A stretch of DNA of 64,000 nucleotides from Methylopumilus sp036745495 (GCA_036745495.1 DAIOGA010000001.1:62001-126000), one strand, 5' to 3'. Counted from the first letter of the stretch, positions 9,052 through 17,880 are shown. Notes: generated from the letters alone by a model not told the origin. Numbers and translations are program-made.

Positions 9052-10066
9052 TTTGAATTTTTTTATTTTCTTCTATAAAAGTCATGATGTCATAAGTAAG
9101 CTCTTTACAGCCAACCCCTTTAATTGCGGAGATTGAATATACAGGACCCGTCCAACCAAAAGATTTTATAAATGTTTTTACTTTATCTGCAACGTCTTCC
9201 ACCATGTCAATTTTATTTAATATTAACCAACGTGGTTTTTGGTATAAGAGTTCATCATATTTCTTTAGCTCATTCACGATAGCTCGTGCTTCATCTACTG
9301 GATTGATTGCAGGATCAAAGGGTGCAATGTCGACTAAATGTAAGAGTAATGTAGTTCTCGCAAGATGTCTTAAAAATTGATGTCCTAATCCAGCTCCTTC
9401 TGATGCGCCTTCAATCAAGCCTGGAATATCAGCAATCACAAAACTCTGATTCTCTCCAACCCTTACCACGCCTAAATTAGGATGTAATGTCGTAAAAGGA
9501 TAGTCTGCTACTTTTGGTTTTGCAGCTGATACAGATCTTATAAAAGTAGATTTGCCTGCATTTGGCATACCTAAAAGTCCAACATCAGCTAATACTTTAA
9601 GCTCGAGGTAAAGTTCAAATTCTTCCCCGGGCTCACCTTTAGTGCATTGTCGTGGGGCTCGATTAATACTCGACTTAAAATGAATATTACCCAACCCGCC
9701 TTTACCGCCTTTAGCTAAAAGCGCCCTATCTCCATGTTGACTTAAATCAGCATAAGACTCTCCGGTCGCTTTATCTGAAATAACTGTGCCTACTGGTACT
9801 TTTAATATTAAATCTTCACCTTTAGCTCCATAACATTCAGCACTTCTTCCGTTTTCACCTCTTTGCGCTTTTAAGGTTCGCGTATAACGATAATCGACGA
9901 GTGTATTTAAATTTTGATCGGCTTCAAAAAATACAGAACCTCCCCGGCCGCCATCTCCACCGCTCGGACCTCCCATAGGCTCATATTTTTCACGACGAAA
10001 TGTTGCAACGCCATTACCGCCATCGCCTGCGTAAATCTTAATGGTTGCTTCGTCTATAAATTTCAT
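9029..10066 (-). CDS. obgE: GTPase ObgE/CgtA
   Basis: Obg is a ribosome-associated GTPase acting in 50S assembly and growth control. The 345 residues begin with the glycine-rich Obg fold (YAGDGGNGVATFRREK, GGDGGRGG). The G domain follows, with G1 GMPNAGKS near 166, G3 DIPGLIEGASEGAGLG near 213-228 and G4 NKID near 285. It follows rplU-rpmA, the classic rplU-rpmA-obgE order, but a hairpin terminator separates it from rpmA. Expression may therefore be lower than that of the ribosomal genes. Confidence 0.97.
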   Translation of the reverse strand: MKFIDEATIKIYAGDGGNGVATFRREKYEPMGGPSGGDGGRGGSVFFEADQNLNTLVDYRYTRTLKAQRGENGRSAECYGAKGEDLILKVPVGTVISDKATGESYADLSQHGDRALLAKGGKGGLGNIHFKSSINRAPRQCTKGEPGEEFELYLELKVLADVGLLGMPNAGKSTFIRSVSAAKPKVADYPFTTLHPNLGVVRVGENQSFVIADIPGLIEGASEGAGLGHQFLRHLARTTLLLHLVDIAPFDPAINPVDEARAIVNELKKYDELLYQKPRWLILNKIDMVEDVADKVKTFIKSFGWTGPVYSISAIKGVGCKELTYDIMTFIEENKKIQNEIVINE

Positions 10067-10080
10067 ATATCAATTTACCA

Positions 10081-10112
10081 AATAAAAAAGCCCTATCAAC
10101 TGACAGGGCTTT
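10081..10112 (-). terminator. Terminator between rpmA and obgE
   Basis: On the minus strand AAAGCCCTGTCA...TAGGGCTTT forms a GC-containing stem followed by TTTTTTATT, an intrinsic terminator, between the rpmA stop and the obgE start. Readthrough would be needed to join obgE to the rplU-rpmA transcript, unless obgE has its own promoter in the roughly 60-base gap. Confidence 0.8.
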
Positions 10113-10130
10113 GTAGAATCTTAGAGTTGC

Positions 10131-10388
10131 TTAGACTGGAACAATATTAACGGTTTTACGTTTTAATGCGCCTTTGATGGTAAAGGTTACCTTACCGTCA
10201 GCCTTTGCAAAAAGAGTATGATCTTTGCCCATACCTACATTTACGCCCGGGTGCATCTTGGTGCCGCGTTGGCGAACAATAATGCTACCAGCTGAAACAA
10301 CTTGCTCACCGAAAGCCTTTACGCCTAAACGTTTGGCTTGGGAGTCACGACCGTTTCTTGAACTTCCGCCTGCTTTTTTATGTGCCAT
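10131..10388 (-). CDS. rpmA: 50S ribosomal protein L27
   Basis: L27 lies near the peptidyl-transferase centre, and its N-terminal tail reaches the P-site tRNA. The 85 residues begin MAHKKAGGSSRNGRDSQAK, the classic L27 start, and keep GVKAFGGQ-like (here GVKAFGEQVV) and RQRGTKMHPG blocks. No N-terminal cleavage extension of the Firmicute type is present. It lies 14 bases after rplU and ends in a terminator. Confidence 0.98.
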   Translation of the reverse strand: MAHKKAGGSSRNGRDSQAKRLGVKAFGEQVVSAGSIIVRQRGTKMHPGVNVGMGKDHTLFAKADGKVTFTIKGALKRKTVNIVPV

Positions 10389-10402
10389 GATTAATCCTTA
10401 AA

Positions 10403-10717
10403 TTATTTAGCTGATATTTTATCGATTTGAATCTCAGTAAAGCTTTGTCTGTGACCTTGAGATTTACGGTAGTGTTTTCTACGACGCATTTTAAAAATTC
10501 GCACTTTATCATGGCGTCCGTGGCTTACTACGGTTGCTGTAACGCTAGCACCTCTTACAATAGGCGATCCTATAGTTACATTATCACCGTCAACGACTGT
10601 CAAAATTTGATCTAGAACGACATTCGCGCCTACATCGCCTGCTATTTTTTCAATCTTAAGCTTATCGCCTTGGTTTACGCGATATTGCTTACCACCTGTT
10701 TTGATTACTGCGTACAT
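10403..10717 (-). CDS. rplU: 50S ribosomal protein L21
   Basis: L21 binds 23S rRNA together with L20. The 104 residues start MYAVIKTGGKQYRV, matching the family, and the C-terminal KMRRRKHYRKSQGHRQ block is the L21 signature. It is the first gene of the rplU-rpmA unit and diverges from the polyprenyl diphosphate synthase gene, the usual proteobacterial arrangement. A good promoter lies about 40 bases upstream. Confidence 0.98.
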   Translation of the reverse strand: MYAVIKTGGKQYRVNQGDKLKIEKIAGDVGANVVLDQILTVVDGDNVTIGSPIVRGASVTATVVSHGRHDKVRIFKMRRRKHYRKSQGHRQSFTEIQIDKISAK

Positions 10718-10757
10718 GATAAAACCTCAAACTTTAACAACTTTAAAAGAATCGCGA

Positions 10758-10786
10758 ATTATACTTAAATTAGGCCTGTTAAGCAA
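10758..10786 (-). promoter_or_regulatory. Sigma-70-type promoter of rplU-rpmA
   Basis: Read on the minus strand, TTGCTT and a perfect TATAAT are separated by 17 bases, about 40 bases upstream of the rplU start codon. The strong -10 fits a highly expressed ribosomal operon. No mapped start supports it. Confidence 0.65.
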
Positions 10787-10882
10787 ATTCTTCAAGGCTA
10801 AAGATGAAGGTTTTTTGTCTATAAAGCTCATGCGGAGGGCTATGTTAAAATAAGTCTTTAACAACCCTTAAGCCTTGTTTTT

Positions 10883-11851
10883 GTGACCCTTAGCACCATT
10901 TTATCCCCAATTAAAAGCGATTTACTGGCCGTAAACGATGTTATTCGCGCTTCCCTTCACTCTGAAGTGCCTCTCGTAAACCAAGTCGCAGGCCATATTA
11001 TCCAAGGTGGTGGCAAACGCTTAAGGCCTAGCACCCTTCTTTTGGTAGGTGGTCTATTTGGCCCTATTCGAAAAGAGCACCATGAATTAGCCGCTGTCAT
11101 TGAATTTATTCATACCGCAACTCTTCTTCACGATGATGTAGTAGACCAATCTACAAAACGTAGAAATCACAAAACAGCGAATACCATTTTTGGAAATGCT
11201 GCGAGCGTTTTGGTGGGTGATTTTATCTACTCTAGAGCGTTTCAAATGATGGTGAAAATAAATCATATGAAGGTTATGGAGGTTTTGGCAAATACAACAA
11301 ACACAATTGCAGAAGGTGAAGTTTTGCAGCTTTTAAATATCCATAACGCTTCTATTGAAGATGAGGATTATTTAAAGGTTGTTTACTACAAAACTGCCAA
11401 ATTATTTGAATCTGCTGCCGAACTCGGTGCGATTATAGGTGGCGCTCATGATAATGACATTAAAGCTCTTGCTCAGTTTGGAAAGCATATGGGTATTGCT
11501 TTTCAATTGATTGATGATGTTCTTGATTTGTCAGGCAATCCCGAAGAAATAGGAAAAAATCTAGGTGATGATTTAGCTGAAGGCAAACCTACATTACCCC
11601 TCCTATACGCCATGAAAAAAGGGAGCGCTCAGCAAAAAAATATTATCAGGGCGGCCATTGAAAATGGCGGCTTAACAGAATTAGAGAGCGTTTTAAATGC
11701 TGTTAAAGAAACCAAAGCATTAGAATATGTGAGACAACTGGCAAAAGAAGAGATAGAAAAAGGCGAAAAACTAATTCAACACATTACATCTTCAGTTTAT
11801 AAAGATGCACTTTTAGCACTCACTCAATTTGTAACATCGAGAGATTACTAA
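10883..11851 (+). CDS. ispB: Polyprenyl (probably octaprenyl) diphosphate synthase
   Basis: This trans-prenyltransferase extends farnesyl diphosphate to the side chain of ubiquinone. The 322 residues match the E. coli IspB length. The first Asp-rich motif lies in LLHDDVVDQS near residue 82 and the second in LIDDVLDLSG near 210, with GGGKRLRP near residue 43 as a substrate-binding site. The start is a GTG, with no in-frame ATG giving a full N-terminus. Chain length cannot be read from sequence alone, so octaprenyl is inferred from family and context. coq7 in this window (52960) also belongs to ubiquinone synthesis. Confidence 0.93.
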   Translation: MTLSTILSPIKSDLLAVNDVIRASLHSEVPLVNQVAGHIIQGGGKRLRPSTLLLVGGLFGPIRKEHHELAAVIEFIHTATLLHDDVVDQSTKRRNHKTANTIFGNAASVLVGDFIYSRAFQMMVKINHMKVMEVLANTTNTIAEGEVLQLLNIHNASIEDEDYLKVVYYKTAKLFESAAELGAIIGGAHDNDIKALAQFGKHMGIAFQLIDDVLDLSGNPEEIGKNLGDDLAEGKPTLPLLYAMKKGSAQQKNIIRAAIENGGLTELESVLNAVKETKALEYVRQLAKEEIEKGEKLIQHITSSVYKDALLALTQFVTSRDY

Positions 11852-12198
11852 TTTAAAGTAATAGGGTCGCCATTATCCGCACGGTAATAACTTAGATGCG
11901 CACACTTATTTGTCCCTGAGGTGATAGACCCATCAAAAATTGATTTACCGTTAAGATCCACTTGCGCATAACCATTGTTAAACAAAGTCACTTCCGCTTC
12001 TTTTTTTCCTTGTCGCAACAAGAAACTCATAGAGTGGTCATATTCGGATTCGGAGTACACTTGCCAATTATTACCGCCCGCGAGCTGTGAAAGCCAATTA
12101 GGTAGATCAACTTCTACTCTACAAATTACTAAATCACCCCAAGCAGACTGATCTTCTGCGGAAGTTAAGTTGTTTGATATATTTTGTAATTCACTCAT
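11848..12198 (-). CDS. Uncharacterised 116-residue protein
   Basis: I do not recognise a named family. The protein is acidic, has no signal peptide or membrane segment, and reads as an alternating beta-rich domain (EVDLPNWLSQLAGGNNW, KEAEVTLFNNGYAQVDLNGK, YYRADNGDPITLN). It contains two cysteines. Its stop overlaps the end of ispB by 4 bases in a convergent layout, and it faces away from coaE. The clear reading frame and separate promoter region support a real gene. Confidence 0.7.
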   Translation of the reverse strand: MSELQNISNNLTSAEDQSAWGDLVICRVEVDLPNWLSQLAGGNNWQVYSESEYDHSMSFLLRQGKKEAEVTLFNNGYAQVDLNGKSIFDGSITSGTNKCAHLSYYRADNGDPITLN

Positions 12199-12296
12199 AA
12201 GTCATAGTTTAAATCATTCATGATCTATTAATGGTGATTAATTCTATAATTTCAAGTAAATTTATTCATAATGTTTAAAAAAGTTTAAGGTAAATA

Positions 12297-12899
12297 ATGT
12301 TTATTATCGGGATGACTGGTGGCATTGGATCGGGCAAAAGTGAAGCGCTAAAAATATTTGAATCTTTAAATATTAAAGTCATTGATCTCGATAAAATTTC
12401 AAAAGAAATTACAGAGACAAATCATCAGGCTATAGAAGAGATTAAATCAGCCTTTGGAAATGTATTCGATAAAGACAATCGATTGGATCGAAAAAAATTA
12501 AGAGAACTTATTTTTTCAGATAAAAATCAAAAAGTACATCTTGAGAAAATTCTTCATCCAAAAATTCTTGAAGAAGTAAAGAAAAAATTAAATGCTCTAT
12601 CTGATGAGTCTTATGTGGTGATAGATATTCCTTTGTTATTTGAAACAAAGCAATACACAAGCCTCATTTCAAGATCGCTTGTCATTGATTGCGAAGTGAA
12701 TGATCAGATTGAACGTGTTAAAAAAAGAGATGGTATCGATACTTCAATTATTCAATCGATCATGGATCAACAAATTGATCGTAGGTCCCGTATCGAAAAA
12801 GGTGATGATATCGTCCTCAATGATGGCTCAATAGAAAAGCTTACGGAATCGATTAAAGCATTACATAAAAAATATTTAAATTTAGTTGCTGTTAAATAA
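12297..12899 (+). CDS. coaE: Dephospho-CoA kinase
   Basis: CoaE performs the last step of coenzyme A synthesis, phosphorylating the ribose 3'-OH of dephospho-CoA. The 200 residues start with the P-loop GMTGGIGSGKSE (residues 5-16), then VIDLDKISKEI near 31 and a DIPLLFE motif near 108 that binds the acceptor. The length is normal. It leads the coaE-zapD-yacG group conserved in beta- and gammaproteobacteria. The prepilin peptidase gene that often precedes coaE is absent here. Confidence 0.97.
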   Translation: MFIIGMTGGIGSGKSEALKIFESLNIKVIDLDKISKEITETNHQAIEEIKSAFGNVFDKDNRLDRKKLRELIFSDKNQKVHLEKILHPKILEEVKKKLNALSDESYVVIDIPLLFETKQYTSLISRSLVIDCEVNDQIERVKKRDGIDTSIIQSIMDQQIDRRSRIEKGDDIVLNDGSIEKLTESIKALHKKYLNLVAVK

Positions 12900-12920
12900 A
12901 ATCAATCCGATAATGCCCAT

Positions 12921-13688
12921 ATGATCACATTTGAATTTCCGCTTAATGAACGCATTCGAAGATTACTTCGTATTGAAGAAATCTATCAAAAATTTGAACA
13001 CCAATTAAAAAATACGCATGACTATTTTGAGTTTGGTTGTTTCAATACACTTTTTGAAATAGTGCAACTTGTATCCAGGTCCGATTTAAAAATTGACTTT
13101 CTTCAAGAGCTTGAAAGGCAAGAAAAGAAGCAATCAGCTCTCTTAGATCATCAAGGATTAAAAGAAGGCCAGCTTGATCCAAAAGAAATCATTCCAATGA
13201 TACGAGTCGCTCGTAAAAAATTAGAAAATATAGATGTAAAACCTGGCTTTAATTTTAATAACAACTTATTTTTAGAAGAAGTAAAAAAAAGAATTAGCTC
13301 GCCAGGCGGCCTATTAGATGTTGATTTTCCAAATTTTCGTAACTGGGCAATTCACAAAACAAGAAAATCTAAACTAGAAGACTTTAAAGCTTGGGCGCAA
13401 CCTCTCATGGTCTTCAAAGATGCGGCCTCTGTCATTTTATTAATATTGAGAAATCAATGTCACATAGAATCGATTAAAGCAAAAGAAGGGAAGCATCAGC
13501 AAACCATCGATCCCCTCAAAACATTTGACCTTATAAGGCTTGAGATTGAAAAAACCTTAAATATTTATCCTGAAATTAGCGCAAATAAATATACCGTCAA
13601 TGTTTTCTTTAATCAACTTAACGAAGAATTAAAAAAAGAGCCTGTTAAATTAAATCTTGAATTTAAATACAGCATTTGTTGGTTATGA
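12921..13688 (+). CDS. zapD: Cell division protein ZapD
   Basis: ZapD (DUF1342) binds and bundles FtsZ at the division ring. The 255 residues begin ITFEFPLNERIRRLLRIEE, the typical start of the family, and are mainly helical in the N-terminal half with a beta-rich C-terminal half. There is no signal peptide, which fits a cytoplasmic FtsZ partner. Its stop overlaps the yacG start (ATGA) at 13685, matching the conserved coaE-zapD-yacG order. Confidence 0.95.
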   Translation: MITFEFPLNERIRRLLRIEEIYQKFEHQLKNTHDYFEFGCFNTLFEIVQLVSRSDLKIDFLQELERQEKKQSALLDHQGLKEGQLDPKEIIPMIRVARKKLENIDVKPGFNFNNNLFLEEVKKRISSPGGLLDVDFPNFRNWAIHKTRKSKLEDFKAWAQPLMVFKDAASVILLILRNQCHIESIKAKEGKHQQTIDPLKTFDLIRLEIEKTLNIYPEISANKYTVNVFFNQLNEELKKEPVKLNLEFKYSICWL

Positions 13689-13873
13689 GCAAAAAGATTA
13701 TTTTTGTAAATTGCCCCCAATGCAATCAGAGTATTGAGTATAGTTTCTCTAATGCATATAGGCCATTCTGCTCTGAACGATGCCGTATGATTGATTTGGG
13801 TCAATGGGCTAATGAAGGCTATAAAATTCCAATTGAAAACAATCCTGGAGATTTCAATGAAGACTCTATCTAA
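13685..13873 (+). CDS. yacG: DNA gyrase inhibitor YacG (zinc protein)
   Basis: YacG is a small zinc protein that binds GyrB and inhibits gyrase. The zinc ligands are a CPQC pair (residues 10-13) and an FCSERCR pair (about 28-33), followed by the family motif DLGQWANEGYKIP. I start it at the ATG overlapping the zapD stop, giving 62 residues; an upstream TTG at 13676 would add only three codons. The C-terminus is short and acidic. Its end overlaps the next gene by 17 bases. Confidence 0.95.
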   Translation: MSKKIIFVNCPQCNQSIEYSFSNAYRPFCSERCRMIDLGQWANEGYKIPIENNPGDFNEDSI

Positions 13874-14300
13874 GAAAATTTTAAAATTCTTGCTTTTTTT
13901 TATTGCATTTCTAATCACGACAGAAATTTTTGCAGCGCCAGATATTAAAATTAATAATGCCTGGATTGCCTCTACTGAAGAAGGTGATGATATGAGCGTT
14001 GCTTATATGTCACTATTGAGCTCTGAAGATGTAATACTAACTTCAATTACCTCTCCGACCATCAAAACAATCGAAATGCATAATACGATTTTAGAAAAAG
14101 GTATTATGAAAATGCGCATGGCCCATGAAATTAAAATTGATCACGACAAAACTTTTGAATTTAAATCTGGTGGCAGTCACTTAATGCTTATGGATTTTAA
14201 AGGGCCCCTTAAAGCCGGTCAAAAAGTTAAAATTACACTGCATTTTAAAGACAAAAAAAATCAACCTTTTGATAAATCAATTAACGCTATTATTAAATAG
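13857..14300 (+). CDS. Periplasmic PCu(A)C copper chaperone
   Basis: PCu(A)C proteins (DUF461) carry Cu(I) in the periplasm and deliver it to the CuA or CuB site of cytochrome oxidase. The 147-residue product starts at the ATG at 13857 and has a signal peptide ending near AAP (hydrophobic FLLFFIAFLITTEIFA). The Met/His copper motif is visible: IEMHNTI, then MKMRM, and later GGSHLMLMDF. It overlaps yacG by 17 bases. The aa3 oxidase genes at 37378-41790 are the likely client. A longer frame beginning inside yacG would bury the signal peptide, so I rejected it. Confidence 0.88.
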   Translation: MKTLSKKILKFLLFFIAFLITTEIFAAPDIKINNAWIASTEEGDDMSVAYMSLLSSEDVILTSITSPTIKTIEMHNTILEKGIMKMRMAHEIKIDHDKTFEFKSGGSHLMLMDFKGPLKAGQKVKITLHFKDKKNQPFDKSINAIIK

Positions 14301-14302
14301 CA

Positions 14303-15235
14303 TTATTCCCAAATAGCTCTTTGCATTGCGATGCCATGTCCGCCATGGCGCCAAGATGTTGCAAGATTCTCTTGATTCAATCCACCTAAAGCATAAATTG
14401 GCATATCTAATTTATTTGCAAATTCACTAAAGAATTCCCAGCCTATCGGATCAGCGTGTGGGTGTGATTCAGTTTTTTGAACGGGGGAGAGAACAGCAAA
14501 TGACATTTTTAAATCTTGTGCAATCATAAGCTCTTCTAGGTTATGACAAGACGTACCACATATTGAAAAATCTGGTCGATGTTTTAATTGAATCAAGCTA
14601 TGTGACGGATAATGAACACCGTCAGCTCCAATATCTAGAGCGAGCTTTTCATTTTCATTAATTAGAACTTTTGCTTGATAAAGCTCTGCTAAATCTAAAA
14701 TTTTTTGGGCTATTTTTTTTACATCCTGATAAGGTAAATTTTTTTCTCTCACCTGTATCATTTTTAAGCCTTCTTCTAATTTAATTTTCAATCGCTCAAA
14801 AAATAATGTTTCGCCCATCTCTGTAATATTTGTAATGGCATAAACTGGAGGTAGTAAAATAGATTTCAGTACAAATAAATTGGTAGGTAATATTGGAGCG
14901 ACTGTTACGTAAGATGGATTTTGCCAATCTAATAACTGATTCTCACATGGTGTGATTTCACCGGTCCAGTCAGTGACTTTGAAAAAATAAATGTAAACCT
15001 TTTTATCTGGATAGGTGTAGCTACGTTCAAACCATAATGTCGCATCATTTGCAGAGATATTAATTTCTTCTTGAAGTTCTCGTTGAAGTGCTTCAAAAGG
15101 CGATTCATTTACTTCAATCTTACCACCTGGAAATTCCCACCAACCACTCCATCCTCGTCCAGGAGGTCTTTGAGCCATCAGAAGAAATCCATCCTGTCTT
15201 TGGATAACAGCTGCTGCTGCGCGAACAGTATTCAC
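14303..15235 (-). CDS. Nudix hydrolase fused to a ThiE/TenI-like domain
   Basis: The 310 residues join two enzymes. Residues 1-130 form a MutT-type Nudix domain with the box GKIEVNESPFEALQRELQEE (about 39-58), expected to hydrolyse oxidised nucleotides such as 8-oxo-dGTP. Residues about 135-310 resemble thiamine-phosphate synthase or TenI (MIQVREKNLP, DIGADGVHYPS, YALGGLNQENL). The usual ThiE INDRxD segment reads LINENEKLAL, so a metal-binding aspartate appears changed and synthase activity is doubtful. This fusion is known in beta- and gammaproteobacteria. It follows argJ by 3 bases. Confidence 0.9.
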   Translation of the reverse strand: MNTVRAAAAVIQRQDGFLLMAQRPPGRGWSGWWEFPGGKIEVNESPFEALQRELQEEINISANDATLWFERSYTYPDKKVYIYFFKVTDWTGEITPCENQLLDWQNPSYVTVAPILPTNLFVLKSILLPPVYAITNITEMGETLFFERLKIKLEEGLKMIQVREKNLPYQDVKKIAQKILDLAELYQAKVLINENEKLALDIGADGVHYPSHSLIQLKHRPDFSICGTSCHNLEELMIAQDLKMSFAVLSPVQKTESHPHADPIGWEFFSEFANKLDMPIYALGGLNQENLATSWRHGGHGIAMQRAIWE

Positions 15236-15238
15236 AAT

Positions 15239-16465
15239 CTAAGTGCGATAGTCAGCATTGATTTTTACATAGTCATATGAAAAATCACATGTCCATATCG
15301 TTGCCTTTGCATGACCTCGATTAAGAAGTATTCGCATACTTATTTCAGGATGCTTCATGACTTCCTGGCCTTGTGCCTCAGTATAAGAAGATGCACGACC
15401 GCCTCTTTCTGCTACCAAGACATTCCCTAAAAATAATTGTATTTTTGTAATATCAAGCGAGTCGATGCCCGCATAACCAATGGCGGCCAATATTCTTCCA
15501 AGGTTTGGATCGGATGCAAAGAAAGCTGTCTTAATTAAAGGTGAGTGCGCTATCGCAAAGCCTACTTTTCTACATTCAGCATCATCAAGGCCAGATTCAA
15601 CCTGAATGGTGATAAATTTCGTAGCGCCTTCGCCATCTCTTACGATAGCCTGCGCTAATTCAATAGCAACTTCACGAATACCATCTTTAAGAACTTCATA
15701 ACTTTTATCTTCTTGATTGATTTCAATATGTTCTGCTTTTCCTGTAGCAATCAGAATAAACGAATCATTAGTGGATGTATCTCCATCAACAGTGATGCAA
15801 TTAAATGATTCCTCTGTCACTTCTTTAAGAAGTTTATCGAGCAAGATTTGATTGATAGAAGCATCAGTTGCAATAAATGAAAGCATAGTAGCCATATTTG
15901 GATGAATCATGCCAGAGCCTTTACTTACACCCGAAATAACAACTTCTTTATCTTGAATCTTTATTTTTCTCGACGCAGCCTTTGGCGCAATATCTGTAGT
16001 CATAATCGCTTCTGCTGCATCTATCCAATGAGATGGGTCTAAATTTTTTATTGTGTCAGGCAATCCGTTTTTGATTTTATCAATGGGTAGACTTTCTAAA
16101 ATAACACCCGTAGAAAATGGTAAAACTTGTTCTGGTTTAATTGACAGAAGTTCGCTGACAGCCTTACATGTTTCTTTAGCCTTTAATATGCCGTCTTCAC
16201 CCGTGCCAGCATTAGCACAGCCTGTATTCACAATGAGCGCACGAATGCCAGATGTATTTTTTAAATGTTCTTTACAGAGAAGTACGGGTGCTGCACAAAA
16301 TGCATTTTGCGTAAAAACGCCAGAAACTTTTGAACCTTCGCCAATAGTCACTAATAGCAAATCCTTGCGATTAGGTTTTTTAATATGCGCTTTAGCAATA
16401 CCAAGTGATATGCCTTTAATTGGAAAAATAGAATCGATGGTAAGTGCTTTAAGATTAACTGGCAT
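15239..16465 (-). CDS. argJ: Bifunctional glutamate N-acetyltransferase / N-acetylglutamate synthase
   Basis: ArgJ transfers acetyl groups from N-acetylornithine to glutamate, recycling acetyl in arginine synthesis. The bifunctional form also acetylates glutamate from acetyl-CoA. The 408 residues contain the self-cleavage site in GSGMIHPNMATMLSF near residue 185, where the Thr of ATML becomes the nucleophile of the beta chain. Other family blocks are VNTGCANAGTGEDG and TVDGDTSTNDS. The gene sits 3 bases after cysS and 3 bases before the Nudix fusion. Whether it is mono- or bifunctional cannot be decided from sequence alone. Confidence 0.96.
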   Translation of the reverse strand: MPVNLKALTIDSIFPIKGISLGIAKAHIKKPNRKDLLLVTIGEGSKVSGVFTQNAFCAAPVLLCKEHLKNTSGIRALIVNTGCANAGTGEDGILKAKETCKAVSELLSIKPEQVLPFSTGVILESLPIDKIKNGLPDTIKNLDPSHWIDAAEAIMTTDIAPKAASRKIKIQDKEVVISGVSKGSGMIHPNMATMLSFIATDASINQILLDKLLKEVTEESFNCITVDGDTSTNDSFILIATGKAEHIEINQEDKSYEVLKDGIREVAIELAQAIVRDGEGATKFITIQVESGLDDAECRKVGFAIAHSPLIKTAFFASDPNLGRILAAIGYAGIDSLDITKIQLFLGNVLVAERGGRASSYTEAQGQEVMKHPEISMRILLNRGHAKATIWTCDFSYDYVKINADYRT

Positions 16466-16468
16466 AGC

Positions 16469-17827
16469 TTATTCTTTTCTCCAAATAGTCCCCTGGGGTG
16501 TATCTTCTAACACAACGCCATTTTCAAGCAATAAAGATCTAATGCGATCTGCTTCTTTAAAATCTTTACTGGCTTTTGCTTCATGTCTTTGAGAAATTAA
16601 CGCATCAATATCAAGAGAGGTTTTTGTATCCCCTTTTAGAAAAGTTTCTGGGTCTCTTTCTAGAAAGCCAATTGTCTTTGCAAGACTTTTAAGTAAGTTA
16701 GCAAGTGGCGCAGATTTATTTTTATTAATTTCATTTGCTAATTCAAACAAAACGGAAATGGCTTCTGGGGTATTAAAATCATCATCCATAGCTTCTTTGA
16801 ATTTATTTGCTAATGGATGACTCCAATCTACCTCAGCATGCTCGATGTTAAACCCCCTTAAACTTACATATAATCTTTGTAGTGCTAATTTTGCATCATC
16901 AAGATGAGCGTCTGAATAATTTAAAGGGCTTCGATAATGAGCTCTTAAAATAAAAAATCTAACCACCTCTGGATCAAATTTTTCAAGCACTGTCCGTATT
17001 GTGAAAAAATTTCCTAAAGACTTAGACATTTTTTCATCATCAACGCGAACAAAACCGTTATGCATCCAATAATTAGCCATCTTACAATCGTGTGCAGCTT
17101 CAGATTGAGCTATTTCATTTTCATGATGAGGAAATTGAAGGTCTTGTCCACCCCCGTGAATATCAAAATGATGGCCAAGATAATGAGAGCTCATAGCTGA
17201 ACATTCGATATGCCAGCCTGGTCTTCCTTTGCCCCAGGGCGAATCCCAACTAGGCTCATTAGGTTTTGCAGATTTCCATAAAACGAAGTCCAATTCATCA
17301 TGCTTATTTTGGTCAATATCAACCCTTTCACCTGCGCGCAAATCTTCGATTGATTTGCCTGATAATTTTCCATATTCATTAAAAGATCTTACTGAATAAA
17401 AAATATCTCCATTTTTAGCAAGGTAAGCATGTTGCTTTTCAATTAATTTTTGGATCATAGAAAGCATGTCTTCAATATGTTCGGTTGCTTTTGGCTCTAC
17501 AGAAGGACTTATAACACCAAGGGCTTTAGCATCAGCATTCATCTCGTTTATATATCTTTGAGTTAGGCTTTGTATAGATTCATTGTTTTGAATCGATCGA
17601 TTGATAATCTTGTCATCTATATCAGTAATATTTCTGATGTAATTAACGCTGTATCCTGAGAGATCAAACCAACGTCTTACCATGTCAAAAATAACCATCA
17701 CACGTGCATGACCAATATGGCATAAGTCGTAGACCGTCATGCCACAAACGTACATATTTACTTGCCCTTTTTGGATAGGCTTAAAAGTCTCTTTATTTTT
17801 TGAAAGGGTGTTATAGATTTTAATCAT
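16469..17827 (-). CDS. cysS: Cysteinyl-tRNA synthetase
   Basis: This class I synthetase charges tRNA-Cys. The 452 residues have zinc-site residues in YVCGMTVYDLCHIGHAR (about 26-42), which contains the HIGH-like motif, and in HIECSAMS and HHENEIAQSEAA (about 205-245). KMSKSLGNF lies near 266-274. The length is normal. It starts the cysS-argJ-Nudix run and diverges from the TPR gene. A 9-bp inverted repeat with a long loop lies just before its ATG and may fold in the leader. Confidence 0.97.
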   Translation of the reverse strand: MIKIYNTLSKNKETFKPIQKGQVNMYVCGMTVYDLCHIGHARVMVIFDMVRRWFDLSGYSVNYIRNITDIDDKIINRSIQNNESIQSLTQRYINEMNADAKALGVISPSVEPKATEHIEDMLSMIQKLIEKQHAYLAKNGDIFYSVRSFNEYGKLSGKSIEDLRAGERVDIDQNKHDELDFVLWKSAKPNEPSWDSPWGKGRPGWHIECSAMSSHYLGHHFDIHGGGQDLQFPHHENEIAQSEAAHDCKMANYWMHNGFVRVDDEKMSKSLGNFFTIRTVLEKFDPEVVRFFILRAHYRSPLNYSDAHLDDAKLALQRLYVSLRGFNIEHAEVDWSHPLANKFKEAMDDDFNTPEAISVLFELANEINKNKSAPLANLLKSLAKTIGFLERDPETFLKGDTKTSLDIDALISQRHEAKASKDFKEADRIRSLLLENGVVLEDTPQGTIWRKE

Positions 17828-17831
17828 TGCA

Positions 17832-17880
17832 AATAAGCCCGTAAGGCTAAGAAAAACAAGGAGATAGTGAAGGGCTTATT
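17832..17880 (-). repeat. Inverted repeat with long loop in the cysS leader
   Basis: AATAAGCCC and GGGCTTATT are perfectly complementary over 9 bp with a 31-base loop. One arm covers about 5 to 13 bases upstream of the cysS ATG. It would pair in the cysS leader RNA and mask the ribosome-binding region. No T-box elements were seen. The rest of the 125-base cysS-TPR spacer shows nothing else. Confidence 0.4.

Noticed and set aside
16053..16592. Open frame of 179 codons on the plus strand over argJ and cysS
   Set aside because: Both minus-strand genes are certain and nearly abutting; the frame has no family features or start signals.
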